Shown: positions 50,706-61,315, numbered from the stretch's first letter. The stretch is 64,000 nucleotides of DNA from Mesorhizobium atlanticum (GCF_003289965.1 NZ_QMBQ01000006.1:1-64000); one strand, 5' to 3'. A program made the numbers and translations. The notes: generated by a model from the sequence alone, not told the origin.

Positions 50706-51179
50706 ATGCCGCTCGACAGGATTGATATCGCCATTCTGGAGACTTTGCAGAAGGATGGCCGGATACCCAATGCGGCGCTTGCCGAGAAGGTCGGCCTTTC
50801 GCAATCGGCCTGCTCGCGCAGGCTCGACAATCTCGAGAAGTCCGGAACCATCCGCGGCTATCACGCGCGGCTTTCCAACAGCGCGCTCGGCCACCAGATG
50901 ACGGCGATCGTGCACATATCGCTGTCGGGGCAATTCGAAAAGACGTTGTCGGATTTCGAGGCGGCTATCAAGCGCTGCCCGAACGTGCTCTCCTGCCATC
51001 TGATGTCGGGCGAATACGACTACATCCTGCGCATCGCGGCGAAAGATCTCGTCGACTATGAGCGCATCCACAAGGAGTGGCTGTCGGCCATGCCGCATGT
51101 GACGAAGATCAACTCGTCCTTTGCGCTGCGTGAGATCGTCGATCGCACGGCGGTCGGACTGCGGCCGGAAATGGCTTAG
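50706..51179 (+). CDS. Lrp/AsnC-family regulator, probable AldR
   Basis: 157 residues from ATG 50706; the upstream in-frame ATG is unsupported. N-terminal HTH (IDIAILETLQKDGRIPNAALAEKVGLSQSACSRRLDNLEK, abbreviated here as residues 5-43 region) and C-terminal RAM ligand-binding domain. Divergent from ald across a 215-base gap, so it probably activates ald in response to alanine. The ald link is context inference. Confidence 0.9.
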   Translation: MPLDRIDIAILETLQKDGRIPNAALAEKVGLSQSACSRRLDNLEKSGTIRGYHARLSNSALGHQMTAIVHISLSGQFEKTLSDFEAAIKRCPNVLSCHLMSGEYDYILRIAAKDLVDYERIHKEWLSAMPHVTKINSSFALREIVDRTAVGLRPEMA

Positions 51180-51210
51180 GGACTCATAACCAGCAGGAGG
51201 CAGCGGCGAT

Positions 51211-51561
51211 ATGACAGAAAGAATCACCTTGCCCGAACCGTTGCCGGCAACCGCCGTCGTCCGCGTCTCGCGCGCCAGCTACGACCCGAGCCGCTTCGCG
51301 GAAGTCGATGCCGCGAGCAAGAAGACCTCGCAGTACATAATCCCGGCTATCAGACGGCTGCCCGGACTCCTTCACTTTTATGCCGGCGTCTCGCCTAAGG
51401 GCTCGATCGTGCAGGTCAGTGTCTGGGACACCGAGGAGCATGCGGCGCAGCTCGACACGCTGAAGGAGATGGTCGTCGACGGTCGCAGGGACATGGAGGC
51501 GGTCGGCGTGACCTTCACCCCGATTTTCAACTATCCGATCGACTGGACCTGGACCGTCTAG
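51211..51561 (+). CDS. Small ABM-like (dimeric alpha/beta barrel) protein
   Basis: 116 residues, ATG preceded by AGGAGG. Looks like a member of the antibiotic-biosynthesis monooxygenase / dimeric ferredoxin-like fold superfamily: GLLHFYAGVSPKGSIVQVSVWDTEEHAAQLDTL. No catalytic assignment possible. Follows the Lrp gene by 31 bases. Its stop overlaps by three bases the stop of the convergent cyclo-ligase gene. Confidence 0.72.
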   Translation: MTERITLPEPLPATAVVRVSRASYDPSRFAEVDAASKKTSQYIIPAIRRLPGLLHFYAGVSPKGSIVQVSVWDTEEHAAQLDTLKEMVVDGRRDMEAVGVTFTPIFNYPIDWTWTV

Positions 51562-52217
51562 GCAGTCGCGGCCTCCGTCACCACAGTCGTCATCGGAATG
51601 TCGTGCGGCTGCGGGTAGATGGTGGGGATGCGCTGCAATTCGTAGCCGACGCCGATCACCAGCGGCCTGAAGGGCATGGCCGCCAGCGTGCGGTCGTAGA
51701 ACCCGCCGCCATAGCCTAGCCGATACTTGCCTGGGTCGATGCCGACGATCGGCGAAATCACGATGTCGGGCAGGACGGGATCGCCCTCGGCCGGAATCGG
51801 AATGTTCCAGACGCCTTTTTCCAGCCGGTCGCCCGGCTTGTAGGCGCGAAACACCAGCGGCCGACCCTTCTCGATGACGACAGGCAGCGCGGTCCGACCG
51901 CCGCGCTCGTTGATCGAGGCCAGCCAGCCACGCAGATCCGGCTCGCCGCGAAACGGCCAGTAGAGGCTGACCATCCGGCCTTCTATGTCGCCGATCAGCG
52001 CGTCAAGGCCGTCCGCGATGCGCGCCGACATTGCGGAGCGAACGTCGGCCGAAACGGCAAGGCGGGCATTGATCAGCCGCTCGCGCTCGGCCTTGCGCCA
52101 TCGCCTGACATCCGTCCAGTCGGAGAGCGGCTCGCGGTATTCCGGGTCGAGTTCGTGCAGGAAGCAGGGCGGCGAGGCGTATTGCGCCGGTCCTTCATCG
52201 TCGCGGTCGTCAGCCAT
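51558..52217 (-). CDS. 5-formyltetrahydrofolate cyclo-ligase
   Basis: Converts 5-formyl-THF to methenyl-THF with ATP. 219 residues, with a ~40-residue N-terminal extension before the core (RRWRKAERERLINARLAV). The characteristic RLGYGGGFYDRTL motif lies at about 165-177, preceded by SPIVGIDPGKY. Convergent with the ABM-like gene. Confidence 0.9.
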   Translation of the reverse strand: MADDRDDEGPAQYASPPCFLHELDPEYREPLSDWTDVRRWRKAERERLINARLAVSADVRSAMSARIADGLDALIGDIEGRMVSLYWPFRGEPDLRGWLASINERGGRTALPVVIEKGRPLVFRAYKPGDRLEKGVWNIPIPAEGDPVLPDIVISPIVGIDPGKYRLGYGGGFYDRTLAAMPFRPLVIGVGYELQRIPTIYPQPHDIPMTTVVTEAATA

Positions 52218-52391
52218 GATAGGCTCCTGTCGTGGTGCCTAACGCTATACCCGCGGGAGTGCGCGTTACATGTGCAATCACGACGCCGCGCGACGACTCT
52301 GGGGCATGTTTCCCAGCCGGCAAGATGTTGTTGCAGCGCACAAAATACCTACATCTCTATGTGGTAGTTTTACGCCGCGAGGCAGATCGGA

Positions 52392-53657
52392 ATGAGCGAA
52401 GCCAGGCATCATGTCGTCGTCGTCGGCGCCGGGTTCGGCGGGCTCGAACTCACCCGCGCGCTGGCGGGTGCGCCCGTGCGCATCACCATGATCGACAAGC
52501 GCAATCACCATCTTTTTCAACCGCTGCTTTACCAGGTGGCGACGACGTCGCTGGCGACTTCGGAGGTGGCCTGGCCGATCCGTCATCTCTTACGCAGGCG
52601 CAAGGACGTGACGACGCTTCTCGGCACTGTCACCGGCGTCGACCGCGCCGGTAAACGCGTGCTGCTCGAAGACGGCGGCTCGGTTCCCTACGACACGCTG
52701 GTGCTCGCGACCGGCGCGCGCCACGCCTATTTCGGCCATGACGAATGGGAACCCTTCGCGCCGGGCCTGAAGACGCTCGAGGATGCCACCACGATCCGGC
52801 GCCGGATCCTGCTCGCTTTCGAGCAGGCCGAGCGCGAAACCGATCCCGCCAGGCGCCAGGCGTTGCTGACGCTGGTCATCGTCGGCGGCGGCCCTACGGG
52901 CGTCGAGCTCGCCGGCACCATTGTCGAGCTGGCGCATGACACGCTGCGCGGCGAGTTCCGCAACATCGACACGCGCCAGGCGCGCGTCGTGCTGATCGAG
53001 GCCGGCGACCGCATCCTGGCAAATTTCGCGCCGCAACTTTCCGACTACGCCCGCAAGGCGCTGGAACGGCTCGGCGTCACCGTCGAGCTCGGCCGCCCCG
53101 TCACCAGGCTCGACGCCGAGGGCGTCGTCTTCGGCGACAAGCAGCTAGCGGCAAGGACCATCATCTGGGCGGCCGGCGTTGCCGCTTCGCCGGCCGCCGA
53201 ATGGCTCGGGGCGCCGGCCGACCGGGCGGGCAGGGTGCTGGTCGAACCCGATTTGACCGTGCCGGGCAGCCCGGAGATCTTCGTGATCGGCGACACCGCG
53301 CATGTGCTGCGACCGGATGGAAAGCCGGTGCCGGGTGTGGCGCCTTCGGCCAAGCAGGAGGGCAAGCATGTCGCCGCGACGATCAAGGCGCGGCTTGCCG
53401 GCGACACCGCCACGCGGCCTTTCCACTACCATCATGCCGGCGATCTGGCGACGATCGGCAAACGCGCCGCCGCGATCGATTTCGGCTGGATCAAGCTCAC
53501 CGGCTGGCTCGCCTGGTGGCTGTGGGGTATCGCGCACATCTATTTCCTGATCGATTTCCGCAACCGCCTGGCGGTCTCGCTTAGCTGGCTATGGATTTAT
53601 CTCACGGGCCAGCGCAGCGCCCGGCTGATCACGCAGGGTGACGACGACAAGAGCTGA
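52392..53657 (+). CDS. ndh: Type II NADH:quinone oxidoreductase
   Basis: 421 residues. FAD-binding VVVVGAGFGGLELTRAL at the start, NADH-binding VIVGGGPTGVELAGTI near residue 158, and the second FAD segment IFVIGDTAHV near residue 295. The C-terminus has an amphipathic/hydrophobic stretch (LTGWLAWWLWGIAHIYFL) consistent with a membrane anchor. Non-proton-pumping entry of electrons to the quinone pool. Start codon ATG at 52392 with GGCAGATCGGA. Confidence 0.9.
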   Translation: MSEARHHVVVVGAGFGGLELTRALAGAPVRITMIDKRNHHLFQPLLYQVATTSLATSEVAWPIRHLLRRRKDVTTLLGTVTGVDRAGKRVLLEDGGSVPYDTLVLATGARHAYFGHDEWEPFAPGLKTLEDATTIRRRILLAFEQAERETDPARRQALLTLVIVGGGPTGVELAGTIVELAHDTLRGEFRNIDTRQARVVLIEAGDRILANFAPQLSDYARKALERLGVTVELGRPVTRLDAEGVVFGDKQLAARTIIWAAGVAASPAAEWLGAPADRAGRVLVEPDLTVPGSPEIFVIGDTAHVLRPDGKPVPGVAPSAKQEGKHVAATIKARLAGDTATRPFHYHHAGDLATIGKRAAAIDFGWIKLTGWLAWWLWGIAHIYFLIDFRNRLAVSLSWLWIYLTGQRSARLITQGDDDKS

Positions 53658-53809
53658 CCTCGCCGCACATCAACGCGTCACCCTTTGGTGATCGCGGCGC
53701 GTCACCTTGTCGTGATTGAATGTCCTCCGGCGAACATGGACTCAAGACGCCTTCAACGCCATGCTCCGGCTGGGGCAGGGGTTGCAGCATTGTCGAACAG
53801 GAGAGCGCG

Positions 53810-55798
53810 ATGTCACGACTGCCGGCCCCTCGTAGTGAATTCTCCCGCCGCGAATTCCTGGCCGGCGTTGCTGCGGGCGGCGCGCTGATCATGCTGCACC
53901 CATTCTCCGCCCACGCCGCGACCAACCAGGCGCATCTCAGGATCATGGAGACCACTGACATCCATGTGAATCTTTTGCCCTACGATTACTACGCCGACAA
54001 AGCGAACGACACGATGGGCCTGTCCCGAACGGCCTCGCTGATCGACGCGGTGCGCAAGGAGGCCACGAATTCGATGCTGATCGACAATGGCGACCTCCTG
54101 CAGGGCAGCCCGATGGGCGACTATGTCGCTTACGAAAGGGGTATGAAGGATGGCGACCTGCATCCAGTCATGAAGGGCATGAACCTGCTCGGTTATGAAT
54201 GCTCGACGCTCGGCAATCACGAGTTCAACTACGGTCTGTCCTTCCTCGACAAGGTGCTGGCCGGCGCCAATTTCCCCTTCGTCTGCGCGAACCTGATCCG
54301 TGGCACCACGCTGGCCAGCAACCCGCGCGACGACAAGCTCTATCTCAAGCCCTATGTGATCCTCGACAGGAAGATCAAAGATGGGGCCAGTGCCGAGCAA
54401 CCGATCAGGATCGGCGTCATCGGCTTCGTGCCGCCGCAGATCATGGTCTGGGATCTGAAGAACCTCGAAGGCAACGTCCAGACGCGCGACATCGTCGAGG
54501 CTGCCAAGGCCTGGGCGCCGCAGATCAGGGAAGAAGGCGCCGACATCGTCATCGCGCTCTCGCATTCCGGCATCGACGTCAAGCAGGGCGACAGGATGGA
54601 GAACGCCTCCTTCTTCGTCGCCGGCGTCGACGGCATCGACGCCGTCTTCACCGGTCACCAGCATCTGGTCTTTCCAGGCAAGAAGGATTTCCAGTCGCTC
54701 GCAGGCGTGGACACCGAAAAGGGCACGCTGCAAGGCAAGCCGGCGGTCATGGGTGGCTTCTGGGGTTCGCATATGGGCCTGATCGACCTGCTTCTGGAAC
54801 GCGACGGCTCGAAATGGCGGGTCGTCTCGGCCACCTCCGAGGCGCGGCCGATCTATGAGCGCGTCGACAACAAGAACAAGGCGAAGGTCGGCGACGACAA
54901 GCGCATCATCGCCGCGCTCGAGCAGGACCATCAGGCGACGCTTGCCTATGTCCGCCGCCCGGTCGGCAAGACATCGGCGCCGCTCTATTCCTATTTCGCG
55001 CTGGTGGCCGACGATCCGTCCGTGCAGATCGTCAACCAGGCGCAGAGCTGGTATCTCAAGGACATATTGAAGAGCACGCAGTGGAAGGGCATGCCGCTGC
55101 TGTCGGCGGCAGCCCCCTTCAAGGCCGGCGGCCGCAACGGCGCCGACTACTATACCGACGTCCCCGCGGGCGATATCGCCATCAAGAACGTCGCCGATCT
55201 CTATCTCTACCCGAACACGGTCCGTGCCGTCGAAATCACCGGCGCCGAGGTGAGGGAATGGCTGGAGATGTCGGCCGGCATCTTCAACCATATCGAGCCG
55301 GGCAAGGCGGACCAGCCGCTCATCAACACCGATTTCCCCTCCTACAATTTCGACGTCATCGATGGCGTCACCTACAGGATCGACCTGTCGCAGCCGCCGA
55401 AATACGACGCCAAGGGCGGCGTCGCGAATGCCGGCTCCAACCGTATCGTCGATTTGAAATTCGACGGAAAACCGATTGATCCGGCAGCGAAATTCGTCGT
55501 CGCCACCAACAACTACCGTGCCGGCGGCGGTGGCAATTTCCCCGGAATCAATGCTTCGAAGATCATCTACGAGGCGCCCGACACCAACCGCGACGTGATC
55601 GTGCGCTATGTCGTCAGCGAGGGCACGATCAATCCTTCCGCCGACGGCAACTGGTCGTTCGTGCCGCTGCCCGGTGCCAGCGTCGTCTTCGAGACGGGAC
55701 CGAGGGCCAAAGATTTCATCGCCGAGGTCAAGTCCTTGAAGATCGAGCCGGCAGGCGGCGGCGAGGCAGGCTTTGCCAAATATCGCATCACGCTTTGA
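53810..55798 (+). CDS. cpdB: 2',3'-cyclic-nucleotide 2'-phosphodiesterase / 3'-nucleotidase
   Basis: 662 residues from ATG 53810 (AACAGGAG upstream). N-terminal Tat signal SRREFLAG followed by a hydrophobic stretch ending in HAAT, so exported to the periplasm, a difference from the Sec-type enzyme of E. coli. N-terminal metallophosphatase domain with TDIHVNLLPYDYY, DNGDLLQGSPMGDY, GNHEFNYG, HSGID and GHQHLVFPG; C-terminal 5'-nucleotidase domain with NNYRAGGGGNFPG. Releases nucleosides from external nucleotides. Monocistronic. Confidence 0.92.
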   Translation: MSRLPAPRSEFSRREFLAGVAAGGALIMLHPFSAHAATNQAHLRIMETTDIHVNLLPYDYYADKANDTMGLSRTASLIDAVRKEATNSMLIDNGDLLQGSPMGDYVAYERGMKDGDLHPVMKGMNLLGYECSTLGNHEFNYGLSFLDKVLAGANFPFVCANLIRGTTLASNPRDDKLYLKPYVILDRKIKDGASAEQPIRIGVIGFVPPQIMVWDLKNLEGNVQTRDIVEAAKAWAPQIREEGADIVIALSHSGIDVKQGDRMENASFFVAGVDGIDAVFTGHQHLVFPGKKDFQSLAGVDTEKGTLQGKPAVMGGFWGSHMGLIDLLLERDGSKWRVVSATSEARPIYERVDNKNKAKVGDDKRIIAALEQDHQATLAYVRRPVGKTSAPLYSYFALVADDPSVQIVNQAQSWYLKDILKSTQWKGMPLLSAAAPFKAGGRNGADYYTDVPAGDIAIKNVADLYLYPNTVRAVEITGAEVREWLEMSAGIFNHIEPGKADQPLINTDFPSYNFDVIDGVTYRIDLSQPPKYDAKGGVANAGSNRIVDLKFDGKPIDPAAKFVVATNNYRAGGGGNFPGINASKIIYEAPDTNRDVIVRYVVSEGTINPSADGNWSFVPLPGASVVFETGPRAKDFIAEVKSLKIEPAGGGEAGFAKYRITL

Positions 55799-55954
55799 GC
55801 CGTGCCGCCCTTGCCTGTTTGAGCGGCCCGGTTATGGCTGCTGCCGAGGGCTTGGTGACCGGCCCGAAGAAGCGACCGGCTCAAAAAACCGTCAACTCGA
55901 AGGACCGCTGCCGCTCCCACTGGTTCCAGCCGGCCACATAAGCTAGTTTTAGCC

Positions 55955-56083
55955 ATGCGTTATGTAATCGTCATCGCAGCCATTGCCTTCTTCCTGATCT
56001 GGGATGGCCTCTACAATCATGGTCACTATCTCGACGTGACCGTGCGGGAAATGTCGCGCATCGTGCGCCATGTCACTGGATAA
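55955..56083 (+). CDS. Small membrane protein, 42 residues
   Basis: ATG to TAA, below the length of a usual ORF list. Predicted one membrane segment (residues 4-18, VIVIAAIAFFLIWDG), then a polar C-terminus YLDVTVREMSRIVRHVTG. I recognise it as a small conserved rhizobial hypothetical, without function. It has no strong ribosome-binding site. Encoded on its own between cpdB and the Dabb gene. Confidence 0.68.
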   Translation: MRYVIVIAAIAFFLIWDGLYNHGHYLDVTVREMSRIVRHVTG

Positions 56084-56185
56084 AGCCTTGCCGGTTGCGC
56101 ATCGCGGGCGCGACATCGTTGCCGGTTGACGCTCAGGCGTCGCTCCCACAAAAACACCGCTGAATCGACGATCACGGAGGTTGGC

Positions 56186-56476
56186 TTGATCCGGCACATC
56201 GTTTTCTTCAGCGTGCGGCGCAAGGAAGATGTCGAGGCTGTGCGCTCGGGCCTGCTGGCGCTTGGCAAGATTCCGCATTCGAAGCATTTCGAAGTGACGC
56301 TCAACACCAAGGTCGACCTGTTCTCCAACGCGATCGACGTGGTCGTCTATGCCGAGTTCGAGGACGAAGCCGCGCTTGCCGCCTACAAGGCGCATCCGAT
56401 CTATGCCGATACGACCAGCAAGGTGAAGCCGCTGCGCGAACTGCGCTATTCGGCCGATGTCGTGGCCGCGGCCTGA
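56186..56476 (+). CDS. Dabb-family stress-responsive alpha/beta barrel protein
   Basis: 96 residues starting at TTG 56186 (ACGGAGG five bases upstream). Upstream in-frame ATG at 56126 would add a sequence with no family match. Begins MIRHIVFFSVRRKEDVEAV and continues with SLLALGKIPHSKHFEV-like helices; ends ELRYSADVVAAA. Dimeric barrel of unknown enzyme function. Confidence 0.8.
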   Translation: MIRHIVFFSVRRKEDVEAVRSGLLALGKIPHSKHFEVTLNTKVDLFSNAIDVVVYAEFEDEAALAAYKAHPIYADTTSKVKPLRELRYSADVVAAA

Positions 56477-56538
56477 ACCGGGCAAGCGCGCTCCGCTGCT
56501 CTTGAACCCCAGGCCGGAATGGGGCAAACCGCGCCGGC

Positions 56539-57414
56539 ATGACCAAAAAATCAGCTCATCCGCTCGACCATCTCGTTCTGCCGGCGCAGAACCTTGATGC
56601 CGTTCGCTCGCGCTTGACGTCGCTCGGCTTTGTCGTCGCGCCCACAGGCATCCACCCCTTCGGCACGGAGAATGCCTGCGTCTTTTTCACCGATGGCACC
56701 TATCTGGAGCCGCTGGCGGTCGGAAATGAGCAGACGGCGGACCTCGCCATAAGCGAGGGCAATGTCTTCGTCGCGCGCGACCGCCTCTACCGTCAAACCA
56801 TTGGCGATGAAGGTTTTTCCGCCGTCGTCTTCGGAACGGCCAATGCCGATGCCGATCATAGGCGCTATGTCGAGGCCGGTCTTTCGGCCGGCGAAATGCT
56901 GAGCTTCTCGCGCGCCTTTACCGACGCAAACGGCAAAAGCGACATGGCTTCCTTCAAGCTGGCATTCGTATCCGACAAGGAGGCCGACGAGGCCTTCCTC
57001 TTCGCCTGCCAGCGCATCAACGCACCCAAGATCGATCGCACGGCGCTGCAGGCGCACGCCAATGGCGTGACGGGTATTCTCGAAATCATCGCCGTCAGTG
57101 ACAGGCCCGCAGCCCAGATCGGATTGATCGCGACCGCCGCCGAAGCTGGTGCGAGCGACGGCGACGCCGTGCGGCTGCCGAATGCAGTCCTCAGCGTTTT
57201 CTCGTCTGAAGATTATGGCTCGCGCTTCGGCCTGACGGTCGCGCCGTCGCCGAACCTGCGCTTCACGGCCATCGTTTTCTCGCTTCGCGACACGGCCGCC
57301 GCCAGGCGGCTGCTTGCGGAAAACGCTGTCCGACACAACATGAGCGGCAATGATATCGTCGTTCCGCCGGCGCCCGGGCAGGGCGCCGCCTTCATCTTCC
57401 GGGAGACCCCATGA
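56539..57414 (+). CDS. VOC-superfamily (glyoxalase-like) protein
   Basis: 291 residues, two repeats of the VOC/glyoxalase fold (PLDHLVLPAQNLDAVRSRLTSLGFVVAP and a second copy after residue ~165). Metal/substrate residues not assignable. Four-base overlap (ATGA) with kdsA suggests co-translation. Function unknown. Confidence 0.82.
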   Translation: MTKKSAHPLDHLVLPAQNLDAVRSRLTSLGFVVAPTGIHPFGTENACVFFTDGTYLEPLAVGNEQTADLAISEGNVFVARDRLYRQTIGDEGFSAVVFGTANADADHRRYVEAGLSAGEMLSFSRAFTDANGKSDMASFKLAFVSDKEADEAFLFACQRINAPKIDRTALQAHANGVTGILEIIAVSDRPAAQIGLIATAAEAGASDGDAVRLPNAVLSVFSSEDYGSRFGLTVAPSPNLRFTAIVFSLRDTAAARRLLAENAVRHNMSGNDIVVPPAPGQGAAFIFRETP

Positions 57415-58256
57415 GCAAGCCCCTGGCGCCCAATTCATCGGTAACGATCGGCAAGGTCGTCTTCGCAAACAACGCGCCGCTGTCGCTGATCGCCGGCCCG
57501 TGCCAGCTTGAATCGCGCCAGCACGCTTTCGACATGGCCGGTGCGCTGAAGGAACTGACGCAACGTCTGGGTATCGGCCTCGTCTACAAGACCAGCTACG
57601 ACAAGGCCAACCGCACCTCGCTTTCGGCGACGCGAGGTGCCGGCCTCGACGCGGCGATGCCGATTTTCGACGATCTGCGCAAGGAGTTTGGGCTCCCGGT
57701 GCTGACCGACGTCCACACCGAGGAACAATGCGCCATCGTCGCGCCGCATGTCGATGTCCTGCAGATCCCAGCCTTCCTGTCGCGCCAGACCGACATGCTG
57801 GTCGCCGCTGCCAAAACCGGCAAGGTCATCAATGTGAAGAAGGGCCAGTTCCTTGCGCCGTGGGACATGAAGAATGTCGTCGCCAAGATCACTGGCTCCG
57901 GCAATGCGAACGTGCTCACCACCGAGCGCGGCGTCTCCTTCGGCTACAACACGCTGGTCTCGGACATGCGCGCGTTGCCGATCATGGCCGAGATCGGCGC
58001 CCCGGTGATCTTCGACGCGACCCATTCCGTGCAGCAGCCGGGCGGGCAGGGCGGTTCATCCGGCGGTGAACGGCGCTTTGTCGCGACGCTGGCGCGCGCG
58101 GCCGTTGCCGTCGGCGTCGCCGGCGTCTTCATCGAAACCCATCAGGACCCCGACAATTCGACGTCTTCGGACGGCCCCAACATGGTTCCCCTCAAGGACA
58201 TGCCGGCGCTGCTCGAAAAACTGATGGCCTTCGACCGCATCGCCAAAGGGCACTGA
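57411..58256 (+). CDS. kdsA: 3-deoxy-D-manno-octulosonate 8-phosphate synthase
   Basis: Makes Kdo-8-phosphate for lipopolysaccharide from PEP and arabinose-5-phosphate. 281 residues; IAGPCQLESRQHAFDMAG early, KTSYDKANRTSL, VLQIPAFLSRQTD and FGYNTLVSDMRALP, and late DATHSVQQPGGQGGSSGG with HQDPDN. Overlaps the VOC gene by four bases. Confidence 0.95.
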   Translation: MSKPLAPNSSVTIGKVVFANNAPLSLIAGPCQLESRQHAFDMAGALKELTQRLGIGLVYKTSYDKANRTSLSATRGAGLDAAMPIFDDLRKEFGLPVLTDVHTEEQCAIVAPHVDVLQIPAFLSRQTDMLVAAAKTGKVINVKKGQFLAPWDMKNVVAKITGSGNANVLTTERGVSFGYNTLVSDMRALPIMAEIGAPVIFDATHSVQQPGGQGGSSGGERRFVATLARAAVAVGVAGVFIETHQDPDNSTSSDGPNMVPLKDMPALLEKLMAFDRIAKGH

Positions 58257-58351
58257 TCCCGGCGGCCGACCTGATCCTGCACCGGCTTGTGGTTGCATTC
58301 AGCCGGCGCTACGCTCGTTTTCGTAACTGAGCGTCCTGGCAGGAGGAAGCC

Positions 58352-58558
58352 ATGTCCGTTGCTCGCGTCACCGAAATCACGTCGTCGTCCAAGAAGAGCT
58401 TTCAGGATGCCATTGAGAAGGGCATCGCGCGCGCTGCAAAGACCCTGAAGAACGTCGAAGGCGCCTGGATCCAGGACCAGAAGATCGTCGTCGAGGACGG
58501 CAAGATCGCTGCCTACCGCGTCAACATGAAGGTCACCTTCATCCTCACCGACAGCTGA
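58352..58558 (+). CDS. Dodecin-family flavin-binding protein
   Basis: 68 residues, exact dodecin size. Contains TEITSSSKKSFQDAIEKGIARAAKTLKNVEGAWIQDQKIVVEDGK; the tryptophan and the beta-strand pattern are the flavin-sandwiching features of the family. Stores or buffers FMN/riboflavin. RBS CAGGAGGAAGCC is very good. Confidence 0.9.
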   Translation: MSVARVTEITSSSKKSFQDAIEKGIARAAKTLKNVEGAWIQDQKIVVEDGKIAAYRVNMKVTFILTDS

Positions 58559-58630
58559 GCAAGGTCGTCGGGAACCTTAGCGCGCTCCTCTCATTGTCAA
58601 TGCAGGCATTCAATCGAGAGGAGCACCATC

Positions 58631-58996
58631 ATGACCACCCCGTCCGGGCACACCGAAGCCATTGCCGCCTCGCGCGTCATCGGCACGTCTGTCTACAACA
58701 CCGAAGGCAAGAGCATCGGCAGCATCGAGGACGTGATGCTCGACAAGATGTCGAACGGCATCATGTTCGCCGTGATCGGCTTCGGCGGCTTCCTCGGCAT
58801 GGGCGAGAAGTACCACGCCGTCCCGTGGGCGACCCTCGACTATGACGAAGACAAAGGCGGCTACGTCGTCCCGTTCACCAAGGAACAATTGCAGGCCGCG
58901 CCCGCATACTCGATCGATGAACTGACCGGCGCCGACGGCGAGGCGGCCCGCGATGCCTCATTCCAGTATTATCACGTGAAGCCCTATTGGCATTGA
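58631..58996 (+). CDS. PRC-barrel domain protein
   Basis: 121 residues; GTSVYNTEGKSIGSIEDVMLDK and VPWATLDYDEDKGGYVVPFTKEQL are characteristic of PRC-barrel proteins of alphaproteobacteria. RBS GAGAGGAGCACC. Single gene, followed by a long terminator stem. Role unknown; often linked to RNA processing or photosynthetic reaction-centre assembly in distant relatives. Confidence 0.85.
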   Translation: MTTPSGHTEAIAASRVIGTSVYNTEGKSIGSIEDVMLDKMSNGIMFAVIGFGGFLGMGEKYHAVPWATLDYDEDKGGYVVPFTKEQLQAAPAYSIDELTGADGEAARDASFQYYHVKPYWH

Positions 58997-59020
58997 CCGC
59001 TTGATAGGTGCGCTGAAAAG

Positions 59021-59055
59021 CCAAAGGCCCCCGGGCAAAACCCGGGGGCCTTTGG
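59021..59055. terminator. Strong bidirectional hairpin after the PRC-barrel gene
   Basis: Perfect 15-bp stem CCAAAGGCCCCCGGG / CCCGGGGGCCTTTGG with a five-base loop. T-run weak (GGCGTTTTC), but the stem lies between convergent genes (PRC-barrel and the minus-strand lipoprotein) and can serve both. Confidence 0.75.
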
Positions 59056-59064
59056 CGTTTTCAA

Positions 59065-59187
59065 CTACCGCGCCGCTCTGAGCGTCGATAATTCCACTGA
59101 GCTCTGCTGGGGTTTCCGGTCGTCACATGACGTCAGGAACGCCGCCGCGATCAGAAACAAACTCACAATACCGCTTAGCTGGGACAT
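59065..59187 (-). CDS. Small lipoprotein, 40 residues
   Basis: From ATG 59187, with AGGAGGAG eight bases upstream on the minus strand. The N-terminal hydrophobic segment ends in a lipobox (LTSC at residues 18-21, cysteine 21), followed by a short polar mature part DDRKPQQSSVEL... The coding region is inside a longer frame on that strand, but only this part has a ribosome-binding site. Conserved small rhizobial lipoprotein likely; function unknown. Convergent with PRC-barrel, upstream (divergent) of eno. Confidence 0.72.
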   Translation of the reverse strand: MSQLSGIVSLFLIAAAFLTSCDDRKPQQSSVELSTLRAAR

Positions 59188-59305
59188 GGCGAAACTCCTC
59201 CTGTTTCGCCCCGCGCGAACGCGACCATAGATGAGAAGGCCACGCGATGCGCATGACTTATGATGACAGAAATTTGCGCTTCGTGAATCCGGCCCGCGGC
59301 AATAA

Positions 59306-60661
<1,356 letters not shown>

Positions 60662-60684
60662 TCCAGTCTGTTGGGAACGGTCTG

Positions 60685-60712
60685 AAAAAGGCGGGGCATC
60701 CCGCCCTTTTCG
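60685..60712 (+). terminator. Rho-independent terminator of eno
   Basis: GGCGGG / CCCGCC stem with GCAT loop, flanked by a run of A and followed by TTTT. Confidence 0.8.
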
Positions 60713-60816
60713 TTTCTGGCGACCTTGCGAAAGGTCGCCCGTAACCGTCCATTAAGCACAATCGGGCGAAATACGACTCATGGCCGCTTGCGTTCGCGGC
60801 CGCGAGGGTTCGGGTC

Positions 60817-61140
60817 ATGTGGACACGTCAGCACAAGCAGAGAAACACCGGCAGGCTGATCATCCCTTCGCTTTGCGTGCTCTTCCTGACCTATTTCGGC
60901 TTCCATGCCTATCACGGCGAGTTCGGCATCTACTCCAAGTACCGGCTCGAGGCCCGGGCGGCCGAACTGCAGGCTCAGCTTGATGCGGTGAAAGCGCGCC
61001 GGATCGACTTCGAGCGCCGTGTCCAGCTGATGCATGAAGGCACGCTGGAGAAGGATATGCTTGACGAGCAGGCCCGAAAGGCGCTCAATCTGTCCCAGCC
61101 CGACGAAATCACAATCATGTTGCCCGCCCCGACGAAATAA
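60817..61140 (+). CDS. ftsB: Septum formation initiator FtsB/DivIC-like
   Basis: 107 residues, with one N-terminal membrane helix (about 15-32) and a coiled coil (about 44-75: EARAAELQAQLDAVKARRIDFERRVQLM). Part of the FtsBLQ divisome complex. Next to eno, as in many alphaproteobacteria, and upstream of pdhA. Ends in a short Pro-rich tail. Confidence 0.9.
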   Translation: MWTRQHKQRNTGRLIIPSLCVLFLTYFGFHAYHGEFGIYSKYRLEARAAELQAQLDAVKARRIDFERRVQLMHEGTLEKDMLDEQARKALNLSQPDEITIMLPAPTK

Positions 61141-61188
61141 CCGAATTTCGGTTAATCGCCTTTATCTGCAATGATTCTAATCGCTTAG

Positions 61189-61211
61189 ATGCATGCCAGC
61201 CATGCATTTTT
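61189..61211 (+). terminator. Rho-independent terminator of ftsB
   Basis: 7-bp perfect stem ATGCATG / CATGCAT with a five-base loop and a run of five T. Confidence 0.75.
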
Positions 61212-61315
61212 CAGCATAGCGCAATGCATCCTCGCGTGTTAGCCTCAGGCAAATCGGTGGGGAGGCGATCGATCTCCCTGAATGTCCGCAAAGAGACGCC
61301 AACAGGGAGTGATGC

